Positions 33,807 to 46,204 of a stretch of 64,000 bases of DNA are shown one piece after another; the stretch's first letter is position 1; the number at the start of each line of letters is the position of its first letter. The position numbers and the translations under genes are program-made. Below the pieces are notes generated by a model. That model had not been told where the DNA came from, did not search any database, and worked only from the letters and a program-made list of their open reading frames with translations. Source of the DNA: Wurfbainia villosa (taxonomy: Eukaryota > Streptophyta > Magnoliopsida > Zingiberales > Zingiberaceae); NCBI GenBank assembly GCA_025175895.1, contig CM045989.1, forward strand, positions 130,647,272 through 130,711,271. The letters run 5' to 3'.

Positions 33807-35424
33807 TGTAGGGAATCCTATGCGATAAACAATAAAATCACAGTAGAAAAAGGATCCCTTGAGCGATCCATGCGAAAGAAAAATTCATACAAAGTATAGA
33901 TCAAAAAGCCCTATCCTATAGGGTATACCTTTAATGCATGCCCGATCTATCCCGCTCGTCCACAGTTCGCCGGATCTCTTGCACATTCAAGTGTACATGC
34001 CTCTATGGTATCCACACGAACACTCTTTTGGAGAAAGGTTGTGCTAGCAACACCACAAAAGAGAGCTAGGCCAAGAAAGGATTTCTGCCAAGAAGAAGAA
34101 GAAGGGAAGCAAAGGCAATTTCACTAGATCTCTTCATGATCCAAAACCCCCTTTTTATATTCATCCCATGAATATGGAAGGTTTCATCCAACCCTTGGTT
34201 TTCCCTCTTCAATACATGATTAATCCACATTAATCATGCATGGAAGAAGGTTTCATTCATTCATGAAAAGAGGTTTCATCCAACCCTTGGTTTTCCCTCT
34301 TCAATGCATGATTAATCCACATTAATCATGCATGATGAAATCATACCATTCAAATTGATTTGAGTCCAACTCAATTTGGCCATTTAATTTGAGTCTAACT
34401 CAAATTCAACCCTTTCAATGAATCCAATTCAATGCCTAATGGTTCATTTAGTCAAACTAAAATGAACCCCATCTCCAAAATAACATCTTCTTTGTCTGTG
34501 ACCCTATAGGTTTTCGTAACATTGGTAATGTCTCTAAACTACTTTAGACACATAAGCAATGAGCGACATCTAGCAATGCATCATTGCTACCCAAGTTACG
34601 AAAATGTCAAGATCCAACAAAAACCTTTCTGTGACTATTATATTGTATGTCCTTGTCCTTCTATCCTCGATATCTAAATTGATCAATGAGGCATAGACCG
34701 TGTCATTCTCTTATAAATCTATGTGTTTCTTGATCCCCAATTATACTCACTTAAACAAATGAACTCAATATCTCATATTGTCTCATTTGAGCATGACCAT
34801 GCATTTCGTGGTCTTACTCTATCAAGAGGCCTAAAGATATCATTCCCATCATATGGGAGGGATAAATCTCATCTACATCACTCACATCCCTCCATATAGT
34901 TTGTTACATACGCAGTGATCACCTTTATAGACCACCTTATTACGGGTGACGTTTGACGACACCAAAGTACATAACTCCTTATGTAGGGAATCGTAGTGAT
35001 TTCAGGTCTAAGGACTATTCATACTAATAGTCACATGAGAAAGTTTATGACACTCATATAACGATCCATGAAACTTTCTCATGGTAGGTCAATTCAGTAC
35101 ATAGTCTCTAATATGTACCCATGTGTCAATTTGATATCACATATCCATGACTTGTGAGATTAAGTCATCAATTGACCTACATGCTAGTCTCTATACATTA
35201 ATATTGTCCTTGCATATTAATACTCGAGTAGTGTTATCACTATCAATTCAACCAATTGATATGCTGTAAACCTGAACCTACTATTCAAGGACACTATTAT
35301 ATTATTCGTATAACACAGATAATAAATAATATAATAAGCAAACCTTGCCTGTTATTAATGAAATATGATGCATATGATCCCTAATCAATCATCTCATGAT
35401 TGACACTAAGGGATGACACTAACA
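33807..35424 (-). mobile_element. Solo LTR, unassigned copia-type family H (1618 bp)
   Basis: Ends TGTAGGGAATCC and GATGACACTAACA with a perfect GTTCA duplication (33802-33806, 35425-35429). Orientation minus, from TATAAAAAGGGG on that strand (34159-34150) and a TGTTAGTGTCATCCC start at 35424. It contains two near-identical blocks of about 70 bp (34172-34245 and 34268-34340) around TTTCATCCAACCCTTGG. No reading frame of note. Inserted close to the junction between the gypsy remnant and copia D. Confidence 0.9.
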
Positions 35425-35429
35425 GTTCA

Positions 35430-36807
35430 TGCATTTTAAGATTAGCTATAATACTCAAAAGGAAAAGAGGGCATTAAATGAGCTCATAGCTCAATGTATG
35501 CAACAGAAAAGACTAAGATGTGAGACATCTTAGAGTGCTCACTTAGCATCCACCTCTTGGGGTATGAGCAAGAAGAGAAAAATGCCCACAACCAAGGGTA
35601 AAGGTAAATAAACTATAGACTATAGGGCATGGAACCATAAGGAGCAAAAGAAATAAGATAAGGAATCCATTTATTTCTTTTGTAAGAAGAAAGGTTATAT
35701 GAAGAAGGATTGCTCCAAATATGCCAATTAACGTATTAAGAAAGGTATGCTTCTCAACTTTATTAGTATAGAAGTCAACTTGAAAATTGTATCTAATGAC
35801 ACTTGATGGATAGATACTGATGGAACTACTCATATTAGTGTTACACTGTATGATTGTTTCAGGAGGTGATTACTGCTAAATGGTGAAAGGCATCTATACG
35901 TGAAATGATAAGAAAGCTAGAATAGAAGTGATAGGTGTTTTTAGGCTTTATTTATGAGTCAATGTTTATTTGGTTTTAGAAAATACATTTATTATACTAT
36001 ATTTTAAATGAAATTTAATTTCTATTTCTTGTTTGAACAAATCAGGTTATTTTTGTTCATTTGGAAATGAAATTTTTAGTATTTTTCTAAATTCATTGTT
36101 GATTGACAATGGTTCATTAATTGATAAGCTATATAAATTAAACATCTTAACTCTTACTGATAATGAAACAATACATAGCATAGGTATAAAGCGTAGCTTA
36201 ACTAACAAAAATTCATCTATGTTGTGGTATATATGTTTAAGATATATATTCAAATAATTCCTAGAAAGGTTAATGTCATAGGGAATTCTCGATTCTCTTA
36301 ACATGTCAGGCTTTACCCTTTGCATAGAGTGTGGTAAAGGGAAGATAACTGACAAAAGGAATAAAGATACAAATCGATGTGGTAATGTCTTAGAGTTGAT
36401 TTATACATAAATATATGAACCATTCCCTAAGGCATCTTGGAATAATCATACATATTTTATCACTTTCATTGACTACTACTCACGATATGTCTACCATCTA
36501 CATGAGAAGTTAGAGTCATTGGAAATGTTCAAGATTTTTAAAACCAAAGTTAAAAAATCAACTAGTCAAGAAGATCAAAGTCATTAAATCTGATTGAAGA
36601 GGTGAATATTATAGTTGATATGATGGATTAGGTGAACAATATCTAGGATATTTTGTAAATTATTTTTTTTGAGTGTGAGATAGTAGCTTAATACACTATA
36701 CCTAGTACTCCTCATCAGAATGATATATATGAGCAAAGGAAATGAACCCTAAAGATATAGTGAGAAGTATGATGACCTTCACTTATTTACTAGAATCTTT
36801 ATGGGGT
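35430..36807 (+). pseudogene. Copia D: gag knuckle and integrase, left part
   Basis: Old plus-strand copia element. Near 35675-35735 the nucleocapsid knuckle survives as FFCKKKGYMKKDCSKYA, with its first Cys and its His both changed to Tyr. A protease-like region follows. Integrase starts near 36225, with GKGKITD (36337-36360) and, near 36440-36495, YFITFIDYYSRYVY, which holds the first catalytic Asp of the DDE triad. IPSTPHQND (about 36700-36725) is the conserved segment before the catalytic Glu. Frames change often and several stops are present. The element is cut at 36812 by a solo gypsy LTR and resumes at 57166. Confidence 0.8.
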
Positions 36808-37968
36808 AAAACTATAAGATATCAAAAAAAATGAAATAATAATAAAAAATATTTGTTAATTAGGAAAATACCCTATGGAATTTTTCAATTTTTTTTAGAA
36901 ATTTATTTGGATTTAAATGGATTTTTTATGATATTTTATGGGGAAGGATTTAATGGGTTTTATTAAAGTTTGTTTAGATTATCTGTTATGAAGGGATTAA
37001 TAGGGTTCATTAACCTAAAGTATATAAAGAAAACCTAGGTTTGAGTTTCTTTATTTTCTCCTGATTCTTCTCTATTGCCCAATGCTTTCTTTTCCTCATT
37101 TCCCTGATTCTTCTCTCTTTTCCTCACCATCGTCGACTGTTCCCTCTCGATCTCGACGGCAGCGACTCCTCTTCTTTTTGGTGTCGAGCTCCTTTGTGAG
37201 GTATGCTCAACTTGGCGTCACCCTCCTCTCCACCGCTCTTCGCTCTCGTCGTCGGGGATTGCCTCGCGTCGTTGGTCTCACTGCGAGCTCTAGGTGTCGT
37301 CGCCTGCCGGGTCACTCAGAATCGTGCATCACATCGGCCATCTTCCCTCTTCTCCGTGGCCATCGCCTCCAAATCAGTAAGTCATGATCATCTCCGAGGC
37401 CATTGCAGTTGATTGACTCTTAGCAACCATTCATAGCCGATCACTTCCTTGTTCACTATGGGTGACAGATCCATCGACATCTTTATTAGCATTGCTGCCA
37501 TCCATTTTAGCTCCTCTTCCATGTACAGGTAATTGTTTGATCGATTTTGAGATTAGAGGAGTTAAATAAAGAGCTTGTTGTTAGCTATGGATTTTGTGAT
37601 TTTGGGGGAAACTTATGATTTTTATGGTTATAGGTGATGGTGAATCAATATACCTCTAAATCTTGGAGATTTGAAATGGTTTTGTCTTGCTGATAAGTTG
37701 TGGCCGATTGAAGAGTGGTAGGTAAGTTTCGATTTGAATGTGTAGTGATGGTGGATTTATAACTAGTTTTATTATTGGTTTATTGATTACTAGCTAATGG
37801 AAGAAGTTGTTCTATTGGTTGAGATTCAATATTTAATTTGATGTGGGTCTTTAGTTAGGTTAATTAGATAAATGGTCGATTGGGTAAGAAGATAGATAAT
37901 CCATTAGAAATGGATTGATGAGCTAATCAAGGGGTTAATGAATCAATTTGATTATATTATTAGATGAT

Positions 37969-39464
37969 TGATGCGCACGGACGCGACCTCAAATCTCGCG
38001 ACGGATACCGTCGAGGACTCAAAGTGCGCGCTCGCGCTCAACGCCTGCAAGTGCACGGATGTCGTCGAGTAATAAAGATTATCGATCCCACAGGGACATG
38101 GATTCGAATACCAATGTACTCAGTGGTTGTAATTGTTCGGACGTGATTTCTAAGAGGTTTCGATTGGTGAGGGCTGTCGGTGGACTCTACTCTATACGGT
38201 GTCACACAGAGGAGGAAAGGAGTGTGCCTAGGTCTTCAAAGGTGATTCTAGAACTTCGGTTTCGCTTGTGTATCACAGAACAATGTTGTCAATTGGCGTT
38301 GTCTAGACGTTTACCTACGGTTTTGTGGAAGGGACATCATACATTCTCCCGCAGAGCCGCCGCATTCACCGGGAGCTATCTCCGCCTAAAAGGACGGGAT
38401 AGATGGTATGAGGATGCCAAATCAATCCCTACAGTGGATCGTTTCCTATTCCATTGCACCCTTCTCCCCGCAGTTGCAGGAGATCAGGTTTACCCCTAGG
38501 TTCTTTAATCAAACCTCCTAAATTTTAGATTGCGAGGGCTGTCACCCCTCGTATCGCCTAAGTGCAGCGAAAAGAAAGCCAAATAAGCATAGATATAGTA
38601 AAAAGAAACTACCAATTGTCAAATCAAGCTCATGGGCAAAATTTAACGTGAACCAACATTGTTTATGTACACAAGCTACTCCCTAATCCTAGAATCGAGA
38701 GTACTACTCCATGTATACAAAGGAAGAATCACAAAGCATGTCTAAGATTGAATACATAAGGAATGAAATGCAGAAATAGAGATATACAATGATTCCGTGA
38801 TCTTCTCTCCGGCGTTGTGTTGCAAGGTGTGGACCTCCAGCGGCGTTCCTCCTCCCTGTTGTGAGTTACTGAAGCTTTTTAGGGCTTCGGTGTGCCATCC
38901 TAGTTGTCGTGCCTCCTCCCTAGGGTTTGGGAGCCCTAGGATGGCTCCCTCGTGATCCCCAACCTCTTAGACAAGTTTCCTATATATAGAGGTGGTTCAG
39001 GCTTTCCATAAATGCTTGAAAAACCCTATTTCATTGAATTTGCGGCGCCGCCACACGACCATGTGTTTCCACACATGTGCAAGGCTGGAAAATAGGTGAA
39101 ATCTCGATTGAAAATTGAGCTGGAAAAAAGGCACGACTGTGTGTTTCCACATGGCCTAGCCGTGTCTTTTTCTGGAGCCTCCGTTCTAATCCGTTTCGCT
39201 TCGAAAACATGCCCAAGTCTTGGGACATGGCCAGTGCGTGTTCCCTAAGGTATGTGCTCCACAAATTACTTCATTTTTGCTCCAAAAATGTGCCATTTTA
39301 CCATGAAATGCTATTCTGCATACAAAAGTACAAAGAGCAGACCTCCGAACTAAAAAATAGAAAATGCATGCAAAATAGAGTGGCATATGCATGAAACTAA
39401 CACAAAATGCAATGAGATGTGAGCGAAAACTACTCCTAAAACCCTATATATTTTTCTCACATCA
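37969..39464 (-). repeat. 3' LTR of A2 (1496 bp)
   Basis: Plus-strand ends TGATGCGCACGG and CTCACATCA. TATATATAG, the probable TATA box (minus strand), at 38981-38989. CACGGCC-type motifs at 39050-39170 are diverged. Confidence 0.95.
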
Positions 39465-40449
39465 CTTCCCCCAGACTTAAATCTTTGCTTGTCCTCAAGC
39501 AAACCTCAGTGCCATGAAATTTTAAAAAGATATTGTCCCATAATTAGGATGTTAACTGAATTTATCAAGTGGTATTTGCAATCAAAGGAAAATAAATATG
39601 TTCTAGAAGTTCACTAAGTTAGCTCCTCGTGCTTGTGCTAGGCGAACCATTCTTAGGGGATGCCCATTCCATGGTGAGTTAAGTCGTCACCCTATAGCTT
39701 TCCTAAGGTTTCCAGCTCTAAGGCACTTACCTGCCCAAAGCGAGGGTCGTTCCCTAGATCTAGCATAAAGTCTCAAAGGCGTGCTCGGTATTGAGAGAAA
39801 TTGGTAGGTGTTTCTCCATTAACCTAACTCGGTCTCAAAGGGGCACCTAGCCATTTCCACCCACGACAACTGTTTTTTATCCCTCATATTCCTTTTTTTG
39901 TTCTTTTTTTTTCATTTCTTTTTCTCTTTTTCTTTTGTTTCTCGTTTTCTTTTCTCTCTTTATTTTTTGGCTCACTGGGATTTTAATTTTTCCAAATGAG
40001 CTTACACAATCCGAGCATCTCCAGTAACTAAAATACTAAACCTAGAGTCACCTATGGATTCCAAAGTACTAGACTACTGAAGTGAATTATAACTAGATAT
40101 GTACTAGATTCTCCCTTTCAAGATGTTCGACATGTGTAAGTGCAAAAACAAAGCTAACCAGTGTAAGTCTAGAACATTCAATAGAACGAATAAAATAAAA
40201 TACCCCAAGATAAATGGAGTTAAGCTACCTATGGGAACAACTCATGCAAGCAATTTTCAAAAATACTACTGAGGTAGCTTTACAGACAACAAAAATCAAG
40301 TACTGAAAGAGACTCAACAACTCAGGCATGAATAAATGAAGATACCAGAAAAGAAACTACTGCTAGGAAATAAAACAAAATAAACCTTGGGGTCTCCCCC
40401 CAGACTTAAACAAAAATATACCTCTAATATGGTGGACGAGGTGGAAAAT
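39465..40449 (-). other. A2 3' non-coding region with two polypurine tracts
   Basis: No gene. On the minus strand the tract GTCTGGGGGAAG (39476-39465) touches the 3' LTR, and a second copy of the motif (GTTTAAGTCTGGGGGGAGAC) lies at about 40413-40394. A C/T-rich run on the plus strand (39890-39965) is the low-complexity purine run also found in A1. Confidence 0.85.
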
Positions 40450-41960
40450 CAGGGAGCCTGGGCATCTCTGGATCTTGGGAGAACCTGCTACTGAGCCGCT
40501 GATGCCATATATACATGTGGTCGATCTGGGAGTTGGATGCTGGCCGCTTCTGCTCCTCCTCCTAGCCCACTGCTCTCATTGGCATGCATGTGCTGTCGCA
40601 TCTCCCTACGGTAGGCGGCCTCATCCTGACGACGAACAACCTCCTCCTGGAAGTATATGCAGGCCTCATCGTAGAACTCCTCAGCCCACTGGAAATGCTC
40701 TCAGAATCCCTGGAACTCCGCCTGTTGGTAGGCGCTCTGCTCCTCCCATCGCTGCCTTTGTGTTTGCTGCTCAGTGTAAATGTCGTCGAGGCACAATCGG
40801 AACTCCAAGAATTCATAGGCCGATGTACCTGCATCTTGCTCAAAAGTAGAAAAAGGTGGTGGTGCAGGTGTAGGCTCATGTCAGCGTGGACTAGGTGGGT
40901 TCCTATGCATGTGTGGACTGGAGGGAGAGTGATATAAAGGTGGAGAGATGGGCGCTGATGTGGATGGTCCCTCATGTGGAGGGGACTCCACTATCAGGTC
41001 CAAGCGTCAGTTGGCACATATAGCGATGGTGGTATGATCCGAGTCGGGGAGCCTAAGGGCCGTCAGATTTTTCCTTACAAAGCATAAGGAGTCTCCTTCT
41101 CTCACAATTATTTTCATGGCCATGCATACTCCTAGGTCGATCCTAGGGCTCCCCTCTATACTTTCTAATGTTGTGTAATCATACCCCATCCTATGGCAAA
41201 TGTGGGTAAGTAGGCCTCCCACATTGATCTCTCCTCGTGCTGCTTTACCCATCTTCACTAAGTGTCTGATGAAGTGGGACCGTACATCGATGCTACTCCT
41301 TTCTTGTAGCATATCCCATAGGCAAAGCAGCTTGCTAGCTCTAACTACACCATCACCCTCCCCACGATCAAATATAGTACTGGCCATGATGTGGTGGAGG
41401 TATCGAAAGACGGGGTTTTGGAGGCGCGACGCTTTGGCTCTAGAAGGGTCATAAGCATGCTCCCCTGTCAACTTAGTCCAAACTATCCGAGAGTTGTACC
41501 CATTAGGGATCCTTCTCTCTCCCCCACTTGGTAAGCCAAAGCATGAGTTCCATTGGTTAAAGGTTCACTCATGCTCAATGTTAAAAAGCTTAAAAGTTAT
41601 CCTACCCTCCTCGCGCTCTCTACCCGTTAAAACTTCCACCTCCAAGGAACTCAAAAATTCCAAAACTATCCTAGGGTAGGTTAGGGGCTTTATTCCCATA
41701 ATCTCTTCCCACCCCATTTTTGTAAATAGGACTTGCATATCACTCAACAACCCTAAAGATTCTAGCAAATCCTCATCTACGTACCTAGTAGCAGTAAGTT
41801 TACGAGTAGAGAGAATATTGTATCTATCTCTTTGTTTATTATTGTGAAAAAGTAGAGTGGGTAGGGCGTTACCCTCCTCCGGAGCTTGAGGGGTGTCGGC
41901 TCTCCTTGTTCGTCGCTCCGAGGCACCGGATCGGGGTGCTGTGGTCTTGGTCCTCCTCAT
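40450..41960 (-). pseudogene. ATHILA ORF-1-like protein of A2
   Basis: Starts at ATG 41960 (MRRTK, Arg-rich). The conserved block is LTYPRIVLEFLSS, ITFKLFNIEHE; then an in-frame TGA replaces the Trp seen in A1 (near 41567). The same frame goes on through CFGLPSGGERR, GEHAYDPSRAKASRLQNPVF (41469-41410) and ARGEINVGGLLTHICHRMGY, and meets a second TGA near 41009, again where A1 has Trp (RANWR). A proline-rich linker and a Gln-rich tail lead to about 40450. Apart from the two Trp-to-TGA changes the first 318 codons are open, which argues the family coded for a real protein of roughly 500 residues until recently. Its function is unknown. Confidence 0.8.
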
Positions 41961-42582
41961 CTTTGCTTCCTTGGGCTTCTTTAGAGGTTCAAAATGCTTC
42001 TAGATGGTGGTGCAAGAACTTTTGAAGCACACGGCGTAAATGAGGTGAAAACACATGGCTCGCCCCTTTTAACCTCGCGCACCATGGCCGTATGAAAACA
42101 CACGGCCAAGTCGTGTGCGCCTCTGGTCAATCGGGCACGGCCGTGGGAAAACACACGGCCAGGCCATGTGTCCCCTTTTTCCGCCCATTTATGCACTACA
42201 GTCCAAATTTTCTCATACACTTTGTTGTGTAGGTTAATATGGATCTCATTTTTGCCTAGAAAAGTTCTTTTCTAGACCTAACTCTAAATGGAATGGAAAT
42301 CAAAACTAAAAATCAAACAAATGCATGCAATGAAATCAAAAAGCAAATCTAAAACTAATCTTGGGTTACCTCCCAAGAAGTGCTTTGTTTTAGGTCGTTT
42401 AGCTCGACCGCACTCTACTATCAACTCGGCTCCGGTGGTTCAGTGAACCTCCATTCATCCGTCTCAGGATCTTCATCTGGAGGTTCCGGCTTAATTATGC
42501 TAAATGTGAAGCCGTCGAGGTTGGAAGCTCTGTGCTCCGAAAGGCTGAAAAGGATGATCTCCCCGTCTACCTCTAGGGAGAT
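41961..42582 (-). other. Spacer between protease and ORF-1-like frame of A2
   Basis: About 620 bp without a conserved frame. Contains degenerate CACGGCC palindromes (42030-42170); the same segment opens the window in A1 (1-427). Possibly a leader for separate expression of the second frame; no splice evidence can be seen. Confidence 0.6.
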
Positions 42583-43224
42583 CTAGTGTGCCTTCACATC
42601 TATGCACGCCCCTGCAATCGCTAGAAAAGGCCTTCCCAGAATGATGGGATTCGGTCCTGTGTCCAGTATAATGAAGTCCGTGGGTATCACAAAATCCTCA
42701 ATTATCACAGGCACGTGTGGTAGCATGCCAATGGGTTTCTTGATTGTGTGTTCTGCTATACGTATACCTATACCCGTTGGTTGTATATTACCCAATCCTA
42801 TCTCCAGGTAAAATGCATAGGGCATCACACTCACTGATGACCCCAAGTCGCACAACGCATTATCTAAGCTTTCTCCATAAATCAAGTAAGGAAGAACAAA
42901 TTCACCAGGGTTTTCAAGCTGTATTAGAATCTTCTCTTCAAATTCTGCTTGGTCAGGTAAGGTGGAAATCATGGTTGCACACCCCTTGGCGAATTGGATA
43001 CTTTGCCCCACTCCTTCCTCTTTTCCTTGACTCGTCGGAGAGCTCTTCACAGGTTGTGATACGGATTGGGCTATTTGGGCCACTTGCATCTCCAACATCC
43101 TGGTATGACTTGCAAGGCCGTCCACGGTGGCCTTCAAGTTTCTAAGTGATTCTTCAAACTTTTGATGTTGGCGACGAAATTCCTCATTGGCCTTAGTTTG
43201 GGTAGCGATGAAGTCCTCCATCAT
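42583..43224 (-). pseudogene. Retroviral-type aspartic protease region of A2
   Basis: 213-codon open frame. Residues 1-60 are helical and charged (FEESLRNLKATVDGLASH), the end of Gag. The protease part has ALCDLGSSVSVMP as the active-site loop, with Asp present and Thr/Ser replaced by Leu (D-L-G), as is common in plant ATHILA-type proteases. It also has DFIILDTG and PIILGRPFLA, the hydrophobic flap and C-terminal motifs. It would cleave Gag. It is out of frame with the upstream gag, so a frameshift separates them. The segment itself is intact, ending at a stop at 42585-42583. Confidence 0.8.
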
Positions 43225-43418
43225 CTATTCTAGTCTGGACTTCTGTGGTCACTGCCCATTGCCCTACTGCTGCTGCCCATACCCCCTGATGGTTGGGAGT
43301 TTCCTGAGTTATTCTTATAGGAGAAATTTGGGTGATTCCTCCATCCAAGATTATAAGTATTGGATTACGGGTTGTGGGGCCTTTGGTCATAGTCCCCAAT
43401 CGCGTCATAATGCTCAAT

Positions 43419-44387
43419 CTACTCGTCTGAGGTCCCCGACCTTCCATAGTGGTCCTCTTGATATGCTGCCGCTCCCTCTCCAAAATCAATGGCCGCGCAT
43501 GCAGATGAAGGATTCAAAGATTCAAACAATCTGCTGAGCGTGTCCATCCTTGCTGAAAGGTGGTCCATGGAGTTGCCAGTGTATCGTCTTGCTGCAGGTG
43601 TAGGTCGACCATGTTCAAAAGCCCATTGATGGTGGTTCTGGGCCACCTCTTCGATAAGATCTTTCGCTTCCTCTATGGTCTTATTCATCAGTGCTCCTCT
43701 TGCGGTAGAATCTAGGGACATCTTTGTGGTGTAAGCGATCCCATTATAGAAAATGTGGATCACCAGCCACCTCTCCAGTCCGTGGTGAGGGCATTGGTAG
43801 AGTAGCCCTTTGTAGCGATCCCAAGCCTCGAATAAGGACTCTCCCTCCTTTTGGTGAAAGCTCGTGATAAGATGACGCATGTGAACAGTCTTACTTGGTG
43901 GAAAGTATTTATTCAGAAACTGCTGCTCACACTGCTCCCATGTGGTGATGCTGCCAGAAGGTAGGGAGTGAAGTCATGCCTTAGCCTTATCTCGCAGTGA
44001 AAACAAAAATAGGCTCAGGCGGATCACGTCAGTAGGGACTCCATTCATTTTCATCGTTGAGCAGATTTCAAGAAATGCCTCTAGGTGCCAGTTCAGGTCT
44101 TCAGTCACAGCTCCCCCGAATTGGCTCTGCTGGACCATATGTATAAGTGTCGACTTTAGCTCAAAGTTATTTGCCGAAATAGACGGTCCAGCTATACTCG
44201 GCCTGAATCCTCTAGCGTTAGGAGCTGCGTAGTTCTGCAGAGGTCGGCTACCTATGTTCACCTCAGATGCAGCTTGATCCTCCATCTTTCGCTGTTCTGC
44301 TCTCCGACGGTGAAAAGTTCGCCCAATTTCTAAGTCGATCGGAATTAGACCTTCCGACCCTAATCGTCTAAGCATATGACGAACCAA
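43419..44387 (-). pseudogene. gag of A2 (Retrotrans_gag capsid domain)
   Basis: Opens at ATG 44387 and reads to TGA at 43976-43974, then stays open in the same frame to TAG at 43421-43419. The TGA replaces the Trp of the capsid signature: the copy reads LRDKAKA-stop-LHSLPSGSITTWEQCEQQF, where the family has AW-L-x-S-LP. Further capsid motifs are HQKEGESLFEAWDRYKGLL (about 43865-43809), CPHHGL and FYNGI. Gag would form the particle that packages the RNA. Remaining sequence down to 43225 continues towards the protease in shifting frames. Start choice: first Met after the primer site in this frame; A2 gives no other. Confidence 0.85.
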
Positions 44388-44589
44388 ACCACAAAGTTAA
44401 GAGTGATTATCTAATTCTAAAAGCAGAAAATAAATCGACCTAGCAAATAAAAATCTAAGATGCAATAAGTAAATAGGAAAGTACTGCTAAAAATAAAAAC
44501 TAAATCTAAATATGGAAAATATAGAACTAAAGCAAATAACAGAAACTAGAAAGAAAATAAAGCAAACAAATAATCTAATCCTAAGTCCC

Positions 44590-44608
44590 CGACAATGGCG
44601 CCAAAAAC
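44590..44608 (-). promoter_or_regulatory. Primer-binding site of A2, tRNA-Asp type
   Basis: Minus strand TTTTTGGCGCCATTGTCGGG, just inside the 5' LTR. It resembles the TGGCGCCGTTGCCGGGGA site of ATHILA-type elements, complementary to a tRNA-Asp 3' end, with two changes. Confidence 0.8.
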
Positions 44609-44609
44609 T

Positions 44610-46115
44610 TGATGCGCACGGACGCGACCTCAAATCTCGCGATGGATACCGTCGAGGACTCAAAGCGCGCGCTCGCGCTTAATGCCCGCAAGTGCACGGA
44701 TGTCATCAAGTAATAAAGATTATCGATCCCACAGGGACTGGGATTCGAATACGAATGTACTCAGTGGTTGTAATTGTTCGGATGTGATTTCTAAGAGGTT
44801 TTGCTTGGTGAGGGTTGTCGGTGGACTCTACTCTGTACGGTGTCACATGGAGGAGGAAAGGAGTGTGCCTAGGTCTTCAAAGGTGATTCTAGGACTTCGA
44901 TTTCGCTTGTGTATCACAGAACAATGTTGTCAATTGGCGTTGTTTAGATGTTTACCTACGGTTTTGTGGAAGGGACATCATACACTCTCCCGCAGAGTTG
45001 CCGCATTCACCGGGAGCTATCTCCGTCTAAAAAGACTGGATAGACAGTATGAGGATGTCAAATCAATCCCTACAGTGGACCGTTTCTGATTCCACTGCAC
45101 CCTTCTCCCCGCAGTTGTAGGAGATCAGGTTTACCCCTAGGTTCCTTAATCAAACCTCCTAAATTTTAGATTGCGAGGGCTGTCACCCCTCGTATCGCCT
45201 AAGCGTAACGAAAAGAAAGACAAATACGCATAGATATAGTAAAGAGCAACTACCAATTGTCAAATCAAACTCATGGGCAGAATTTAACGTGAACCAACAT
45301 TGTTTATGTACACAAGCTACTCCCTAATCTTAGAATCGAGAGTACTACTCCATGTATACGAAGGAAGAATCACAAAGCATGTCTAAGGTTGAATACATAA
45401 GGAATGAAACACATAAATAGAGATATACAATGCTTCTGTGATCTTCTCTCCGGTGTTGTGTTGCAAGGTGTGGACCTCCGGCGACGTTCCTCCTCCCCGT
45501 TGCGAGTTACCGAAACTTTTTAGGGATTTGGCGTGCCGTCCTAGCCGTCGTGCTTCCTCCCTAGGGTTTGGGAGCCCTAGGGCAGCTCCCTTGTGATCCC
45601 CAACCTCATACACAAGTTTCCTATATATAGAGGTGGTTCTGGCTTTCCATAAATGCTTGTAAAACCCTATTTCATCAAATTTGTGGCGCCGCCACACGGC
45701 CGTGTGAATTTCAGATGGTCTGGCCGTGTGTAAGGCTAAAAAATAGGTGAAATCTTGGTTGGAAATTGAGATGGAAAAAAGGCACGGGCGTGTGTTTCCA
45801 CACGGCCTGGCCATGTCTTTTTCTGGAGCCTCCGTTCTGATCCGTTTCGCTTTGGAAACATGCCCAAGTCTTGGGACATGGCCAGTGCGTGTTCCCTAAG
45901 GTTCGTGCTTCATAAATTACTCCATTTTTGCTCCAAAAATGTGTCATTTTTCCATGAAATGCTATCCTGCACACAAAAGTACAAAGAGCAGACCTCTGAA
46001 CTAGAAAATAGGAAATGCATGCAAAATAAAGTGACATATGCATGAAACTAACACAAAATGCAATGAGATGTGAGCGAAAACTACTCCTAAAACCCTATAT
46101 GTTTTGCTCACATTA
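44610..46115 (-). repeat. 5' LTR of A2 (1506 bp)
   Basis: Plus-strand ends TGATGCGCACGG and CTCACATTA. Minus-strand TATA box in CTATATATAG (45621-45630). CACGGCCGTG at 45694-45703. The terminal CA has mutated to TA on the plus strand at 46114-46115. Confidence 0.93.
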
Positions 46116-46204
46116 ATGATGGTAGAACTTAGTTATGTTCCTTGCTCTTTCTTGCAGAACTTTGATTGTGATAGATTCTTGGACGTGAAGACTATCAACA
46201 TATA

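Larger units (their letters stand above)
37969..46115 (-). mobile_element. Complete family A Ty3/gypsy-like element (A2), non-autonomous
   Basis: 8147 bp flanked by ATGAT (37964-37968, 46116-46120). Minus strand: 5' LTR 46115-44610, tRNA-Asp-type primer site, gag (44387-43419), protease region (43224-42583), spacer, ATHILA ORF-1-like frame (41960-40450), non-coding 3' region with two polypurine motifs, 3' LTR 39464-37969. No reverse transcriptase, RNase H or integrase anywhere in the 5.1-kb interior. The LTRs differ, by eye, at roughly one base in fifteen over their first 240 bp, mostly C/T and G/A, so the copy is old. Confidence 0.92.

Noticed and set aside
40475..40937. Plus-strand frames of 117-124 residues
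   Set aside because: Antisense shadow of the Pro/Gln-rich tail of the ATHILA ORF-1-like frame.
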